The translations under genes were made by a program, and so were the position numbers. This document shows positions 16,967-25,384 of a DNA stretch of 64,000 nucleotides, piece by piece. Below the pieces are notes generated by a model that had not been told where the DNA came from, ran no database searches, and saw only the letters and a program-made list of their open reading frames with translations. The stretch covers positions 62,001 through 126,000 of the forward strand of contig NZ_BNAG01000002.1 of assembly GCF_014653175.1 (NCBI RefSeq), given 5' to 3'. Source of the stretch: Roseivirga thermotolerans (GTDB taxonomy: Bacteria; Bacteroidota; Bacteroidia; Cytophagales; Cyclobacteriaceae). The number at the start of each line of letters is the position of its first letter. Within the stretch, counting starts at the first letter, position 1.

Positions 16967-17905
16967 ATGAAAAAGTTAAAAGTATTTGCGGCCTTCAGTG
17001 CTTTGGTCTTCCTGATGAGCTCTTGTGTGTATTCTCTATTCCCAATCTATACGGAAGACACCCTTGTTTATTTGCCTGAACTAGTAGGTAAATGGTTTAC
17101 TGACCCTAACGATCCAGATGACTATATAGAGTTTACTCCAATGGGTGAATCTAATAATGAAAAGGAAGATGGAATTACAATGAATGAAGACAGTGATGGC
17201 GATCAGGATACATATTCCTATGCTATGCAAGGTGACGGATGGAGCATTAAGTCTGATGATCCCATTACAGTAGAAATTGATGGCAAGGAGGTTTCTGATC
17301 CCGTAAAAGTTAAAGCTTACTATGATGAGCTGTTTTCGGGAATGAAAACTGATTTGAAAAAGGGAGTCGGGGAAATGGCTGGGCAACTGGATTCAGCTAT
17401 AAACTCTGAAGGCAACGAGTTTGGAAAGATGCTGAAGGACCTGGGGAATGGTGTTGGCGAATTGGGCAAAGCTCTTAAAGAGACCGAAGCGAAATTCAAG
17501 GGTTCGGCATACCTCACTAGGGAGCAAAGCTATAAAATGACCGCAATGAATGATGGTGAAAAGGAGGTGTACCAAGTACACGTAGTAAAGATTGGAGAGG
17601 ACTATTTCCTAGATATTTACCCTTTGCCAGAATTCACAGATTCTTCTTTCGGTGAAAATATGTTTCCGGTTCATTCCTTTATGAAAATGAATTTAGAGGA
17701 AGGTAAGTTGAAATTAACATTATTCGATCTTAAAAAACTAAATGAGCTTTTCGAAAGAAACTTAGTAAGACTTAGACACGAAATGGTAGATGGAACGGTG
17801 CTAATTACCGCTCAGCCCAAAGATATTCAGAAATTCCTTAGTAAATACTCGAATGATGAGAGGGTCTTTGAAGAAGGAGAAATCTACACCAAAATGGCTC
17901 AATGA
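16967..17905 (+). CDS. lipoprotein of unknown function, first gene of a LytS/LytTR operon
   Basis: 312 aa starting MKKLKVFAAFSALVFLMSSC, with the lipobox Cys near residue 20. The rest is soluble and acidic, containing LPELVGKWFTDPNDPDDYIEF near residue 38 (a lipocalin-like opening) and several Lys-Glu-rich helices. An in-frame ATG at 16943 is less likely because it would move the signal peptide inward. CACATTTG at 16931 is a 7/8 promoter match. The stop overlaps the histidine kinase start by 4 bases (17902-17905), so the lipoprotein is part of the same unit and could be its sensor partner or target. Family not recognised. Confidence 0.75.
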   Translation: MKKLKVFAAFSALVFLMSSCVYSLFPIYTEDTLVYLPELVGKWFTDPNDPDDYIEFTPMGESNNEKEDGITMNEDSDGDQDTYSYAMQGDGWSIKSDDPITVEIDGKEVSDPVKVKAYYDELFSGMKTDLKKGVGEMAGQLDSAINSEGNEFGKMLKDLGNGVGELGKALKETEAKFKGSAYLTREQSYKMTAMNDGEKEVYQVHVVKIGEDYFLDIYPLPEFTDSSFGENMFPVHSFMKMNLEEGKLKLTLFDLKKLNELFERNLVRLRHEMVDGTVLITAQPKDIQKFLSKYSNDERVFEEGEIYTKMAQ

Positions 17906-18912
17906 GAAAGTTACAGCAGGTCATAAACTCAAAATGGATTCAGCACCCGGTTTTCTGGGTGCTCTCCGTTTATGCGATTGGTAACTATTTCGCCATTTCC
18001 AACCTCTTGAAGTTCATCGACTTTTTCTACTCGCTGCTGTTCCACATTCCTTTGCTCTTTTTAGTTTATGTGAATCTTTTGATTCTCGTTCCGAAACTTC
18101 TCAAGAAGGGCAAATATCATTTTTATATTCCGGCCGTAGCGTTACTCCTATTGGTTACCTATGGTGTGCATGAACTCACGTTCGAATTGATTTTGCCCGC
18201 CCTTCCAACGGAGTACTACATGGTATCCTTCACAGATGCTGAGGTGCTGATCACCATATTTATTATTTATCTGGTATTAAGCACACTCCTCACACTTTCA
18301 AAGTCGTGGTATAAGCTCCAGCAGGTGGAAAAGGAGAAGCTTTCCATTGAACTGAACTCCTTGAAAACTCAGGTGAACCCTCACTTTCTATTCAACAGTT
18401 TGAACAGTATTTATTCTCTGGCCCTAGCCAAAAGTGAACGGACTGCGGAGACCGTGTTGGAGCTTTCCAACCTGTTGCGTTACATGCTCTATGAAGTAGG
18501 AGAAGAAAAGGTGGATATTGAGAAAGAGGTTGAAATGATTGAGAATTACATTGAGCTGCAAAAGTTGAGGGCCGATGATTCCACCAAGGTTCATTTTGAG
18601 GTGCAGGGAAATTTGAAGGATAAGAAAGTAGCTCCTTTACTCTTCTTTCCACTGATTGAAAATGCCTTTAAGCATGGAGTGAAAGGTGTTTCTGAGTCGG
18701 CTTTTATTGAAATGACACTGAATGTGGGAAAGGGAATTGAGTTTAACATTATCAATAATAAAGGCAAAGTAGATGACCTGGAACAGGGCAAGTACGGAGG
18801 TATTGGGCTGGAGAATGTAAGGCGTAGGTTGGAGCTGATTTATCCAAAATCTCATGAGTTCGAAATTGCTGAAACTGAGAAAGTTTTTGAAGTTAAATTG
18901 AAACTGAAATGA
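17902..18912 (+). CDS. LytS/YpdA-type sensor histidine kinase
   Basis: 336 aa. Four hydrophobic helices near residues 18-36, 42-64, 74-98 and 110-130, a short coiled segment, then the His_kinase domain. The phospho-acceptor region reads LKTQVNPHFLFNSLNSIYSLAL near residue 155, the N-box is PLIENAFKHGVKG near 252 and the G-box is GIGLENVRRRLELIY near 298. It is tied to the response regulator gene by a 4-base overlap (18909-18912). The signal is unknown; the membrane part has no periplasmic domain of note. Confidence 0.95.
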   Translation: MRKLQQVINSKWIQHPVFWVLSVYAIGNYFAISNLLKFIDFFYSLLFHIPLLFLVYVNLLILVPKLLKKGKYHFYIPAVALLLLVTYGVHELTFELILPALPTEYYMVSFTDAEVLITIFIIYLVLSTLLTLSKSWYKLQQVEKEKLSIELNSLKTQVNPHFLFNSLNSIYSLALAKSERTAETVLELSNLLRYMLYEVGEEKVDIEKEVEMIENYIELQKLRADDSTKVHFEVQGNLKDKKVAPLLFFPLIENAFKHGVKGVSESAFIEMTLNVGKGIEFNIINNKGKVDDLEQGKYGGIGLENVRRRLELIYPKSHEFEIAETEKVFEVKLKLK

Positions 18913-19592
18913 TCCGATGCCTAATTGTTGATGATGAACCATTGAGCCGTCAGGTGCTGAAAGGCTTTGTGGCTGATCATCCGGACTTAGAGTTGGCAGG
19001 AGAGAGCAAAGATGCTCTGGAAGCCATGAGCTTTCTAGAGAAGTATGAGGTAGACCTGCTCTTTCTGGATATCAATATGCCCAAGCTTTCTGGGGTGAAT
19101 TTCTATAAATCGCTACAGAAGAAACCGGAAGTAATCTTCACCACCGCTTATTCTGAATTTGCTGTAGAAGGCTTTGAACTGAATGCCATCGATTACCTGA
19201 TGAAGCCTATTGCTTTCGAGCGTTTTATCAAGGCCATTCAAAAGGTGAAAGATAAGCTCGGTCAGAACAGCACTTCTCTTCCAGTTCAGGATTACATTAT
19301 GCTGAAGGCCGATAAGAAGATGTACCGAACGCCTTATGAAGACATTCTTTTCTGCGAAGCCTTAGGTGATTATGTGAAAGTTCACCTGAAAGACAAAGTG
19401 CTGATTGTCACTACCACCATGAAGAAGCTACTGGCTGAACTGCCAGAGCAAATCTTCCTTCGCACACATAAATCATACATCATCAATAAAACCAAGGTGG
19501 AGTATATTGAAGGCAATCAGATCAAGATTGGTAGTCAGATGATTTCCATTGGCCAGAGTTATAGAGATGTGGTTTTAAAGGCCTTGGGTTGA
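18909..19592 (+). CDS. LytTR-type response regulator
   Basis: 227 aa. N-terminal receiver: DDEP near residue 8, the phospho-Asp in LLFLDINMPKLSG near 55, TTAYSEFAVEGFE near 80 and Lys in DYLMKPIAFERF near 98. C-terminal LytTR DNA-binding domain from about 125 (DYIMLKADKKMYRTPYEDILFCEALGDYVKVHL ... FLRTHKSYIINKTKVEYIEG). Partner of the upstream LytS-like kinase. It ends the operon; repeats follow immediately. Confidence 0.96.
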   Translation: MIRCLIVDDEPLSRQVLKGFVADHPDLELAGESKDALEAMSFLEKYEVDLLFLDINMPKLSGVNFYKSLQKKPEVIFTTAYSEFAVEGFELNAIDYLMKPIAFERFIKAIQKVKDKLGQNSTSLPVQDYIMLKADKKMYRTPYEDILFCEALGDYVKVHLKDKVLIVTTTMKKLLAELPEQIFLRTHKSYIINKTKVEYIEGNQIKIGSQMISIGQSYRDVVLKALG

Positions 19593-19649
19593 GCAATTAA
19601 TGGAGTCCTGTGCGAGAACAAAGTTTGACTTCAGTCAAACTTGGGACGT

Positions 19650-19730
19650 GGCAATCCGCCTGTTCCGGCACAAAAGGATATTAATTACAAATCGACTGCT
19701 CAGGCATCTTCGTTACAAACGAAGATGAGT
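19650..19730. repeat. dispersed repeat R1, copy 1
   Basis: GGCAATCCGCCTGTTCCGGC, then ATTACAAATCGAC, then a hairpin with arms CATCTTCGTT and AACGAAGATG (19705-19727). Further copies are at 20447-20530 and 20685-20740, with diverged copies near 48810 and 50205. It lies directly downstream of the orphan gene at 19744-20241. Confidence 0.7.
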
Positions 19731-19743
19731 TTAGAACTGATAC

Positions 19744-20241
19744 TCAAGTTTTTTGACTGTTTATCTCGGAGATATCATGGTAATAGGCAACCAAGACTTT
19801 TGAATTCATTGATTTAACCCATTGCGTTCTAATTAGCCTAGATTCAATTTTTATTTTCCCAAAATTGAAGTCTCTACTCTTAAATATGGTGTCAATTAGC
19901 TCTTGTTTGGAAATTTTTAGCCATTTCCCACCATCTTTATAGCCTCCATGATTTCCTCTTTTGGCTACCAGCCTTCCACTTTTCATGGTTACATCAGTAA
20001 AGGCACCGTTGTCACCATGAGGCCATGGTTTATCGTCTTTCTGTAGACCGTAAAAAGCATCATAAAATCTCAAGGTCATTCTGTGATCTAGTTTTGAAAC
20101 CAAGGTCTCAATCTCTGACTTACTTGTAGATTCATTCAGTTCAATTGATATGATTCCCTTTTCTCCATACTTAAAACCTCTGATTCTATCAATGAGCGTT
20201 TCAAGCAGGTTTTTAATAGGGGATATTCGAGGGTTAATCAT
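19744..20241 (-). CDS. orphan protein of unknown function between R1 repeats
   Basis: 165 aa from the ATG at 20241 (MINPRISPIKNLLETLIDRI); a TTG further up at 20265 is possible. No signal peptide or membrane helix. The N-terminal half looks mixed alpha/beta, and the middle has DDKPWPHGDNGAFTDVTMKSG and AKRGNHGGYKDGGKWLKISKQEL, which are Gly/Lys-rich turns. AT-richer than the neighbouring operon and bracketed by R1 copies at 19650 and 20447 in the same orientation. No family recognised. Confidence 0.6.
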   Translation of the reverse strand: MINPRISPIKNLLETLIDRIRGFKYGEKGIISIELNESTSKSEIETLVSKLDHRMTLRFYDAFYGLQKDDKPWPHGDNGAFTDVTMKSGRLVAKRGNHGGYKDGGKWLKISKQELIDTIFKSRDFNFGKIKIESRLIRTQWVKSMNSKVLVAYYHDISEINSQKT

Positions 20242-20446
20242 GGTGTGATTTATTAAGTAATTCAACCAGTGCTCACATTTTAAGAGTGCTTAACTTGAAT
20301 TTGGGCTTTAAGTCCAAGATAATATATGTTCGCACCACAGGTGCTAACTAGTAAAGAGTTTTAAAGGTGTTGGGTTAAACAGCCGCAGTTAAAGCACCCT
20401 GTCATTGCGAGAAATGAAACATGCATCAGCAAGGTTTCATGACGAA

Positions 20447-20530
20447 GCAATCCGTCTGTTGCTGGCACAAAAGAGTGTCGATTACAAATCGACAGCTCTA
20501 GCATCTTCGTTACAAACGAAGATGAGGTTG
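20447..20530. repeat. dispersed repeat R1, copy 2
   Basis: AGCAATCCGTCTGTTGCTGG, GTCGATTACAAATCGACAGC and the hairpin arms CATCTTCGTT/AACGAAGATG at 20502-20524. Copy 1 is about 800 bases upstream in the same orientation. Confidence 0.7.
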
Positions 20531-20684
20531 AGTTCTTTTCCATCCTGAGCGAAGCCGAAGGATCTGCCCAATGCCTGGCCGATCCCTCGGTAAACTCGGG
20601 GTAAAAAGTTTAGCTGATTATGCCCAACGCCTTGGTTTCTTTCCATTCCACATGAGTAAAGTCCGGGCAAGCTTAAGGTATTAA

Positions 20685-20740
20685 ATAGTACCGATTACAA
20701 ATCGACAGCTCTGGCATCTTTGTTACAAACGAAGATGGAT
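20685..20740. repeat. dispersed repeat R1, copy 3 (partial)
   Basis: Has CCGATTACAAATCGACAGCTC and the hairpin CATCTTTGTT/AACGAAGATG at 20715-20737, without the leading AATCCG part. Followed by TCCTGAGCGAAGCCGAAGGA, another dispersed motif also found at about 20545. Confidence 0.65.
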
Positions 20741-20820
20741 TAATTTTTTCCTATCCTGAGCGAAGCCGAAGGATCTAAAGGTTGTCCTTTTAGAGTATCA
20801 TTCTAACTGAGTCTTTGAGC

Positions 20821-20990
20821 TTGCTTTTCTTTTGACTCTCCAAAGAAAAAGTAACAAACCTACCTGTCGGGAGGCAGGAGAAAAAGCGACCAACCTGCCT
20901 TTGCCAAAGCGGCTACGCGCAGGCAGGCATCAAAACCATCGAAGTGGCATTGGCATTCTTAGATTCGGTTGCGGTCGATGGTCACGTCCC
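20821..20990. repeat. dispersed repeat R2, copy 2
   Basis: Same block order as 11777-11932: CTTTTCTTTTGACTCTCC, ACCTGCCTTTGCCAAAGCG, CTACGCGCAGGCAGG, CATCAAAACCATCGAAG, GTCGATGGTCACG. The stretch 20242-21144 is entirely repeats; short open frames in it are repeat-derived. Confidence 0.7.
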
Positions 20991-21021
20991 GACAGTTATC
21001 GGGATTGGTATAATTATAAAT

Positions 21022-21061
21022 AAAAAGCTTGCTCTTCGTAATAAATAAAGAGCAAGCTTTT
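21022..21061 (-). terminator. intrinsic terminator of the lipoprotein gene
   Basis: AAAAAGCTTGCTCTT pairs with AAGAGCAAGCTTTT over 14 bp around an 11-base loop. Read on the minus strand it is followed by TTTTTATTTATAATT. It lies 84 bases past the stop of the lipoprotein gene at 21145. Confidence 0.8.
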
Positions 21062-21144
21062 AAAAAGTTTTTATTGCTGTTCAGCTTTAAAGATAAGTTA
21101 ATTAAGCATTATTCAACTTTCTCAAGAGTTGATCATGTCATAGT

Positions 21145-21639
21145 TTATTTAATCAGTTGCAATTTAGACTTTAGATTATCAGGGATTTCGTCTATGGATA
21201 AAATCTTGAATTCTTTTGAGTCGGTGGAAGCTACAGATTGGCTTAAAGTTTCATTAATATAGTCTTGTTCCAATTTGTACATCGCTCCAGTTGCTGGATC
21301 TACGATTAACATGCCAAGAATACCTCCTAAAAGTAAGTTTCCCCAGTACCATCCATCTACCTTAAATGTAACCGGTACAACTTTTTCATTATAGCCTGCT
21401 TGGGTGAACTTTATCTGATACTCGGCTCTTTTGAAGAAACCGTCCCCAGACTTCAGAGTAACCGTTGCAGGGGTATTCCCTTTATAAATTTCTACCCCTT
21501 TTGAGTTTGTTACTACTATGTTGGAATTTGGGTTGCTACTGATACTTAAAGGATAAGTGCTTTTGCTTAAGATGCTGGCACAACCTGTAGATAGGAGGCA
21601 GATTATTGCAGCTCCAATGAGTGATAGTGTTTTTTTCAT
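21145..21639 (-). CDS. lipoprotein with PEGA-like beta region
   Basis: 164 aa. The signal peptide MKKTLSLIGAAIICLLSTGC ends in a lipobox (LSTGC, Cys20). The mature part starts with NPNSNIVVTNSKGVEIYKGNTPATVTL, which looks like a PEGA-type beta domain, followed by a Gly-rich hydrophobic stretch WYWGNLLLGGILGMLIVDPATGAMYKL that may dip into the membrane. The function is unknown. It has a clear terminator at 21022. Confidence 0.78.
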   Translation of the reverse strand: MKKTLSLIGAAIICLLSTGCASILSKSTYPLSISSNPNSNIVVTNSKGVEIYKGNTPATVTLKSGDGFFKRAEYQIKFTQAGYNEKVVPVTFKVDGWYWGNLLLGGILGMLIVDPATGAMYKLEQDYINETLSQSVASTDSKEFKILSIDEIPDNLKSKLQLIK

Positions 21640-21991
21640 TGTTTTTAATTTGTGAATGAATTGGTTGATTTAAAGATGATCAGTCCTAAAAAACAATTAA
21701 ACATACAAAAAAATGTCATTAATATCATTGGTTGTCATAAATCATCACAGATGAGATGGATTTTAGTTGCTTTGAATTTCTTTCACATATATTAAGAACA
21801 AAGACCTTAATGAGTGATGAAGACATAACAATGGTGCTAAATCTTATCAATTTTGTCACTCCGATAATTCTTAGTGCGAACTAGTTGATTTGTTTCTTAC
21901 TTTCCCATCCTGAGCATTACTTATAGCTATCGGGGGAAGGATCGGCAAAATGTATGGCCGATCCCTCGGTAAACTCGGGATAAAAAAAGGA
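21640..21991. other. intergenic stretch without a supported gene
   Basis: AT-rich spacer (21640-21890) followed by a TCCTGAGC...ATAGCTATCGGGGGAAGGATCGG repeat unit near 21906-21985. No open frame with coding character and no RNA gene seen. Confidence 0.5.
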
Positions 21992-23392
21992 TTAGCTAAT
22001 TATACTTAAAGCCTTAGTCTCTTTCCATCCACCACGGGTAAAGTCAGGGAAAGCTTGAGGCATGCCGCCTTCAGCTACAGATTTCTCACTCAAAGGACCA
22101 ACCGCGCTCCAGAAGCAACCTTCGTATACGTTTTGATCCAGAGGGGTGCCGGTGCGCAGACACTCTACAATGCGATAACGCATAATGCCGTCCATTCCAC
22201 CGTGGCCACTGTTTTTGGTGCTCTCATTGAGCTTCTTGTACAGCGGGTGATCATATCTTTCATATAAAGCCGCCAAGGCCTCTCTTCCTTGAGCCCACTG
22301 ATGATGGTTGTCGGTAAGTCCTTCCACACCACCCTCCAAAGCAACGCGTGTGGGGAAGCCGGCCAATGTGCCCAAAGTACCCTGTATTAGGTTAAGTCTT
22401 GAGTACGGACGCGGGCTGGTTTCGTCCCATTGCACCATAATGGTTCTGCCAAGTTCAGTTTTGATTATAGAGGTGTTCAGGTCGCCTCCTTTATACTCTA
22501 ATTGATTCCACTTATGATCGGCTGCATAGTTGGCCTTGGCATATTTGGCCCTGCCCATTGCCGGGGTAGAGTAGGATACCATTGTGCCGAAATTATCGTC
22601 AGTTCTTGCCAGGTTCATATACTGTGCCACCGGACCCAAACCGTGAGTAGGGTAGAGGTTACCGTTTCGGTTGGCATAGTGGTGGGTTCTCCATGAGCCT
22701 GTCCCACGTTCCTGCTCTTCCATCTGGAACCGCAGTTCGTGTATGTAAGAGGCTTCGCCATGTAAAATATCGCCAATCAACCCTTGCCTGCACATATTTA
22801 AGAACATGAGCTCGTCTCGGCCATAGTTTACATTTTCCATCATCATGCAATGCTTTCCCGTAGCTTCAGAGGTGTCTACAATAGCCCACATATCTTCTAT
22901 GGTGGTGGCCATAGGTACTTCTACAAATGCGTGAGCCCCCTGCTTCATGCTTTCAATAGCCATTGGTGCATGGTTCACCCAATTGGTGCTTATAATTACC
23001 GCATCCGGTTTAACTTCTTCAAGCATTTGCTTCCAGCCATTTTCACTGCCATGGTAGAGCTTAATGTCCTGATGGCGCTGTCCGTTGCCTGCTTCTTTAC
23101 ATCGGTCGGCTGAACGCTGCGCCCAGTCTTCGTATAAATCGCTTATGGCCACAATTTCAGTGCCTTCAAGACTGGCGAAGTCCCGGGCATGCCCGCTGCC
23201 ACGAGCTCCCACTCCAATAAGAGCTATTCTTACACGGTCTAGTTTTGGGGCGGCAAAGTCTCCCATGTATTGAGAGCCGCTAGGTCTGGTTTGCTCTTCC
23301 TCTGAACAACTGGTAAATGCCGTTGCTGTAGCCAGAGCGGCAGCCGAAAGTGAGGTTTTCTTTAAAAAATTCCGTCTGTCGAGTTTAGACAT
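21992..23392 (-). CDS. GH109-type Gfo/Idh/MocA protein with Tat signal
   Basis: 466 aa. N-terminal twin-arginine leader LDRRNFLKKTSLSAAALATATAFTSC, with a following Cys that could also be lipidated. The Rossmann fold begins VRIALIGVGARGSGHARDF near residue 55, and the EVPMATT motif near 158 replaces the usual EKP. NLYPTHGLGPVAQYMN near 245 and the preceding WRTHHYANRNG match NAD-dependent alpha-N-acetylgalactosaminidases of CAZy family GH109. Those enzymes hydrolyse by a redox-elimination route with bound NAD. Tat export fits folding with cofactor in the cytoplasm. The glycan target is not known; no other CAZyme genes are adjacent. Confidence 0.88.
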   Translation of the reverse strand: MSKLDRRNFLKKTSLSAAALATATAFTSCSEEEQTRPSGSQYMGDFAAPKLDRVRIALIGVGARGSGHARDFASLEGTEIVAISDLYEDWAQRSADRCKEAGNGQRHQDIKLYHGSENGWKQMLEEVKPDAVIISTNWVNHAPMAIESMKQGAHAFVEVPMATTIEDMWAIVDTSEATGKHCMMMENVNYGRDELMFLNMCRQGLIGDILHGEASYIHELRFQMEEQERGTGSWRTHHYANRNGNLYPTHGLGPVAQYMNLARTDDNFGTMVSYSTPAMGRAKYAKANYAADHKWNQLEYKGGDLNTSIIKTELGRTIMVQWDETSPRPYSRLNLIQGTLGTLAGFPTRVALEGGVEGLTDNHHQWAQGREALAALYERYDHPLYKKLNESTKNSGHGGMDGIMRYRIVECLRTGTPLDQNVYEGCFWSAVGPLSEKSVAEGGMPQAFPDFTRGGWKETKALSIIS

Positions 23393-23513
23393 AGTTTGTA
23401 GTGAGTTAACGTTGAAAGGGCATATTCTTACCTTTTTGGCATAAAGTCAAACCCTTTCTTAAGTTTGCTTGGCTTTCCTTTGATTTGCTGAAGTCTCTGA
23501 TCATTTTAGTTCA

Positions 23514-24704
23514 ATGAAAAAAATATTTCTGCAAGGGATTTTTGCCCTACTGCTGTGTGCCTGCTCCAAGCCCGGTACCACCGATCTGGTCAGCTTTGAG
23601 GTATATTGCGAAATGGTGGCCAATGGCGCCAAACCAATTGCTCTCAGCCACCCCATGACAATGGAGGAGGCCGATCGGGCAATGCCAGAATTTGCACAAG
23701 TGGCCCGGAAAAATAACTTGTATGTATATAGGGAAGATAACTTTCCGGTTAGCGCTTTGTTCCCCGCTGAGACTACCAGGGAAAGGTCTGTCTTCGTTAT
23801 CTTCAAAGACAGCCTTCGGTTAGAGCAGTACAGACAACTTAAACAAGACATTGCCGGAAGGAGGTGGGACGATCAGTTGCTTGCCAGGCGCATGGGGCGT
23901 CTTTTAGGATATAGTACTCAGGGTATCAACCATTTGTTGATGGAGAACACCGCCTTTCGAACAATTAACTCTTTTGGTATTAAAGAGCAAACCACTCACC
24001 TGTACTATAATGATCTTGCAAGGGCTAAGCAGTTCTATGCTGAACAATTGGGATTTACCCCGCTTGAAGATAACCGTTTTCAAATAAGCTCTACGTCCTA
24101 CATTCAGCTGCATGCTCTATCTGCTGAACACTCCAAAGAACAACCTAAATCAACGGCCATTGCCCTGCTTACCGATCAGTTGCCTGAATGGTACGCCTAT
24201 GTTCAGAAGCTGGGAATTCCCATAAAGTATAGTTACAAACCTAAGGAGGGTGGACCACACGATGGTTTTGTGGCTATTGATCCTGAAGGATATCTTCTGG
24301 AGTTTGAGCAGTTCAAGCAGCATCCGGAAAATGAACTACTAATGGCTGCACTGAGTAAGGTGCCGTATTTGACAACTACTGTCGATTCTTTAGGCTTCTA
24401 TGGCTCTATTACCTGGACATACCACCAAGATTTATTGGCACAACAAAATTACTATCAAGAGATGTTGGGTTTTGAAATGGTAGCTGACCAGGGGTGGACA
24501 AAGATATTTCAGACCTCCCACAGTAGCTTTATAGGGTTGGTGGATGAACGAAGAGGCATGGAGAACTATGCCAACGAAAAAGCAGTGGAGATTGGCTGGA
24601 AAGTAGAACGATTGGAGGCTTTACAAAACTATTTGAGAACCAGTAATCCCGGCTTCTCGGGTAGTCTGATTGGCCCTGAGTTATATACCTACCGTTTTTA
24701 TTAG
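23514..24704 (+). CDS. lipoprotein with two glyoxalase-like (VOC) domains
   Basis: 396 aa starting MKKIFLQGIFALLLCACSKP, with lipobox LLCAC. Residues 20-135 form an alpha/beta region with no assigned family. Two VOC repeats follow: THLYYNDLARAKQFYAEQLGF to FVAIDPEGYLLEFEQF (about 162-272), and WTYHQDLLAQQNYYQEMLGFEM onward (about 300-396). The first has the His and Glu spacing expected for a metal site; the second ends early and its ligands are less clear. VOC proteins span glyoxalases, dioxygenases and resistance proteins, so the function is open. Lipidated VOC proteins are unusual. Confidence 0.85.
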   Translation: MKKIFLQGIFALLLCACSKPGTTDLVSFEVYCEMVANGAKPIALSHPMTMEEADRAMPEFAQVARKNNLYVYREDNFPVSALFPAETTRERSVFVIFKDSLRLEQYRQLKQDIAGRRWDDQLLARRMGRLLGYSTQGINHLLMENTAFRTINSFGIKEQTTHLYYNDLARAKQFYAEQLGFTPLEDNRFQISSTSYIQLHALSAEHSKEQPKSTAIALLTDQLPEWYAYVQKLGIPIKYSYKPKEGGPHDGFVAIDPEGYLLEFEQFKQHPENELLMAALSKVPYLTTTVDSLGFYGSITWTYHQDLLAQQNYYQEMLGFEMVADQGWTKIFQTSHSSFIGLVDERRGMENYANEKAVEIGWKVERLEALQNYLRTSNPGFSGSLIGPELYTYRFY

Positions 24705-24733
24705 AGAGGAGTTATCTACTAAAATTAGGCTCT

Positions 24734-24790
24734 AAAAAAAAATGTCATTCCGAACTTATCCGTTTAAGGTAGATAGGTTCAGAATGACAT
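24734..24790 (-). terminator. strong intrinsic terminator between convergent genes
   Basis: ATGTCATTCCGAACTT (24742-24757) pairs with AGGTTCAGAATGACAT (24775-24790). On the minus strand the stem is followed by a run of nine T. It serves the lipoprotein gene ending at 24840. The arms also match the dispersed GTCATTCCGAACTTG repeat seen at 55146. Confidence 0.8.
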
Positions 24791-24839
24791 AAAGTCATTT
24801 TCAAGACAACCTTTTTTTTGACTGGGGCTGTCGTGCTTC

Positions 24840-25322
24840 TTATTGTTTTTCCAGGTTGAAGACATAACGCCCATCAGCCCCACTAACCCCGGCAGCTACA
24901 CCACCAGAGCGGGTGTAATCAACGGTCATAGTAAGTGTAGGTGGCGTAGCACTTGCATTCAGCGATATGCTGTACACATTGGAATTGTCTCCATCGAAAA
25001 TTACCTCATTGATGTTGTTTCCATTAAAGTCCCAGGTGCCGCTGGCTCCAAAAAATGGATCACCATCAGTACTGGTGTATGTTTTGCTGGTGGCATTTCC
25101 CCTAATGGTCATGGAGAAGTTTTCCAGCCCGTTGGCAGGAGCGCCATCGAAGGTAACCGATGTAGCTACCCAGGTAACACCGGAAGTACCCGCAAGGTCT
25201 ACTAGCCGTTGTTCTTCAGGGGTAAGGCTGGGACCATCATCGCCACCGCCTCCGCAAGAGAAAACAGTCAATACAATAAGCAGCAGGCTGAGGGGTAGAA
25301 AGTAGCTTTTAATCTTGTTCAT
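24840..25322 (-). CDS. small lipoprotein, lipocalin-like
   Basis: 160 aa. The leader MNKIKSYFLPLSLLLIVLTV leads to FSCGGGGDDG, so the Cys is lipidated and followed by a Gly/Asp linker. The mature part (LAGTSGVTWVATSVTFDGAPANGLENFSMTI ... GTWDFNGNNINEVIFDG) is Thr/Ser/Asn-rich and predicted beta, in the style of Bacteroidota lipocalin-like or DUF5004-type surface lipoproteins. Precise family not assigned. It ends at the terminator at 24734-24790. Confidence 0.75.
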   Translation of the reverse strand: MNKIKSYFLPLSLLLIVLTVFSCGGGGDDGPSLTPEEQRLVDLAGTSGVTWVATSVTFDGAPANGLENFSMTIRGNATSKTYTSTDGDPFFGASGTWDFNGNNINEVIFDGDNSNVYSISLNASATPPTLTMTVDYTRSGGVAAGVSGADGRYVFNLEKQ

Positions 25323-25384
25323 GTTGGGTTTGTTGTAGAATCAATAATAATTACTTTTTCAGAAAAAATGAGCTTATACCAAGA

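Noticed and set aside
20482-21023. Short open frames on both strands in the repeat cluster
   Set aside because: They run through R1, R2 and other dispersed repeats and encode repeat-derived peptides only.
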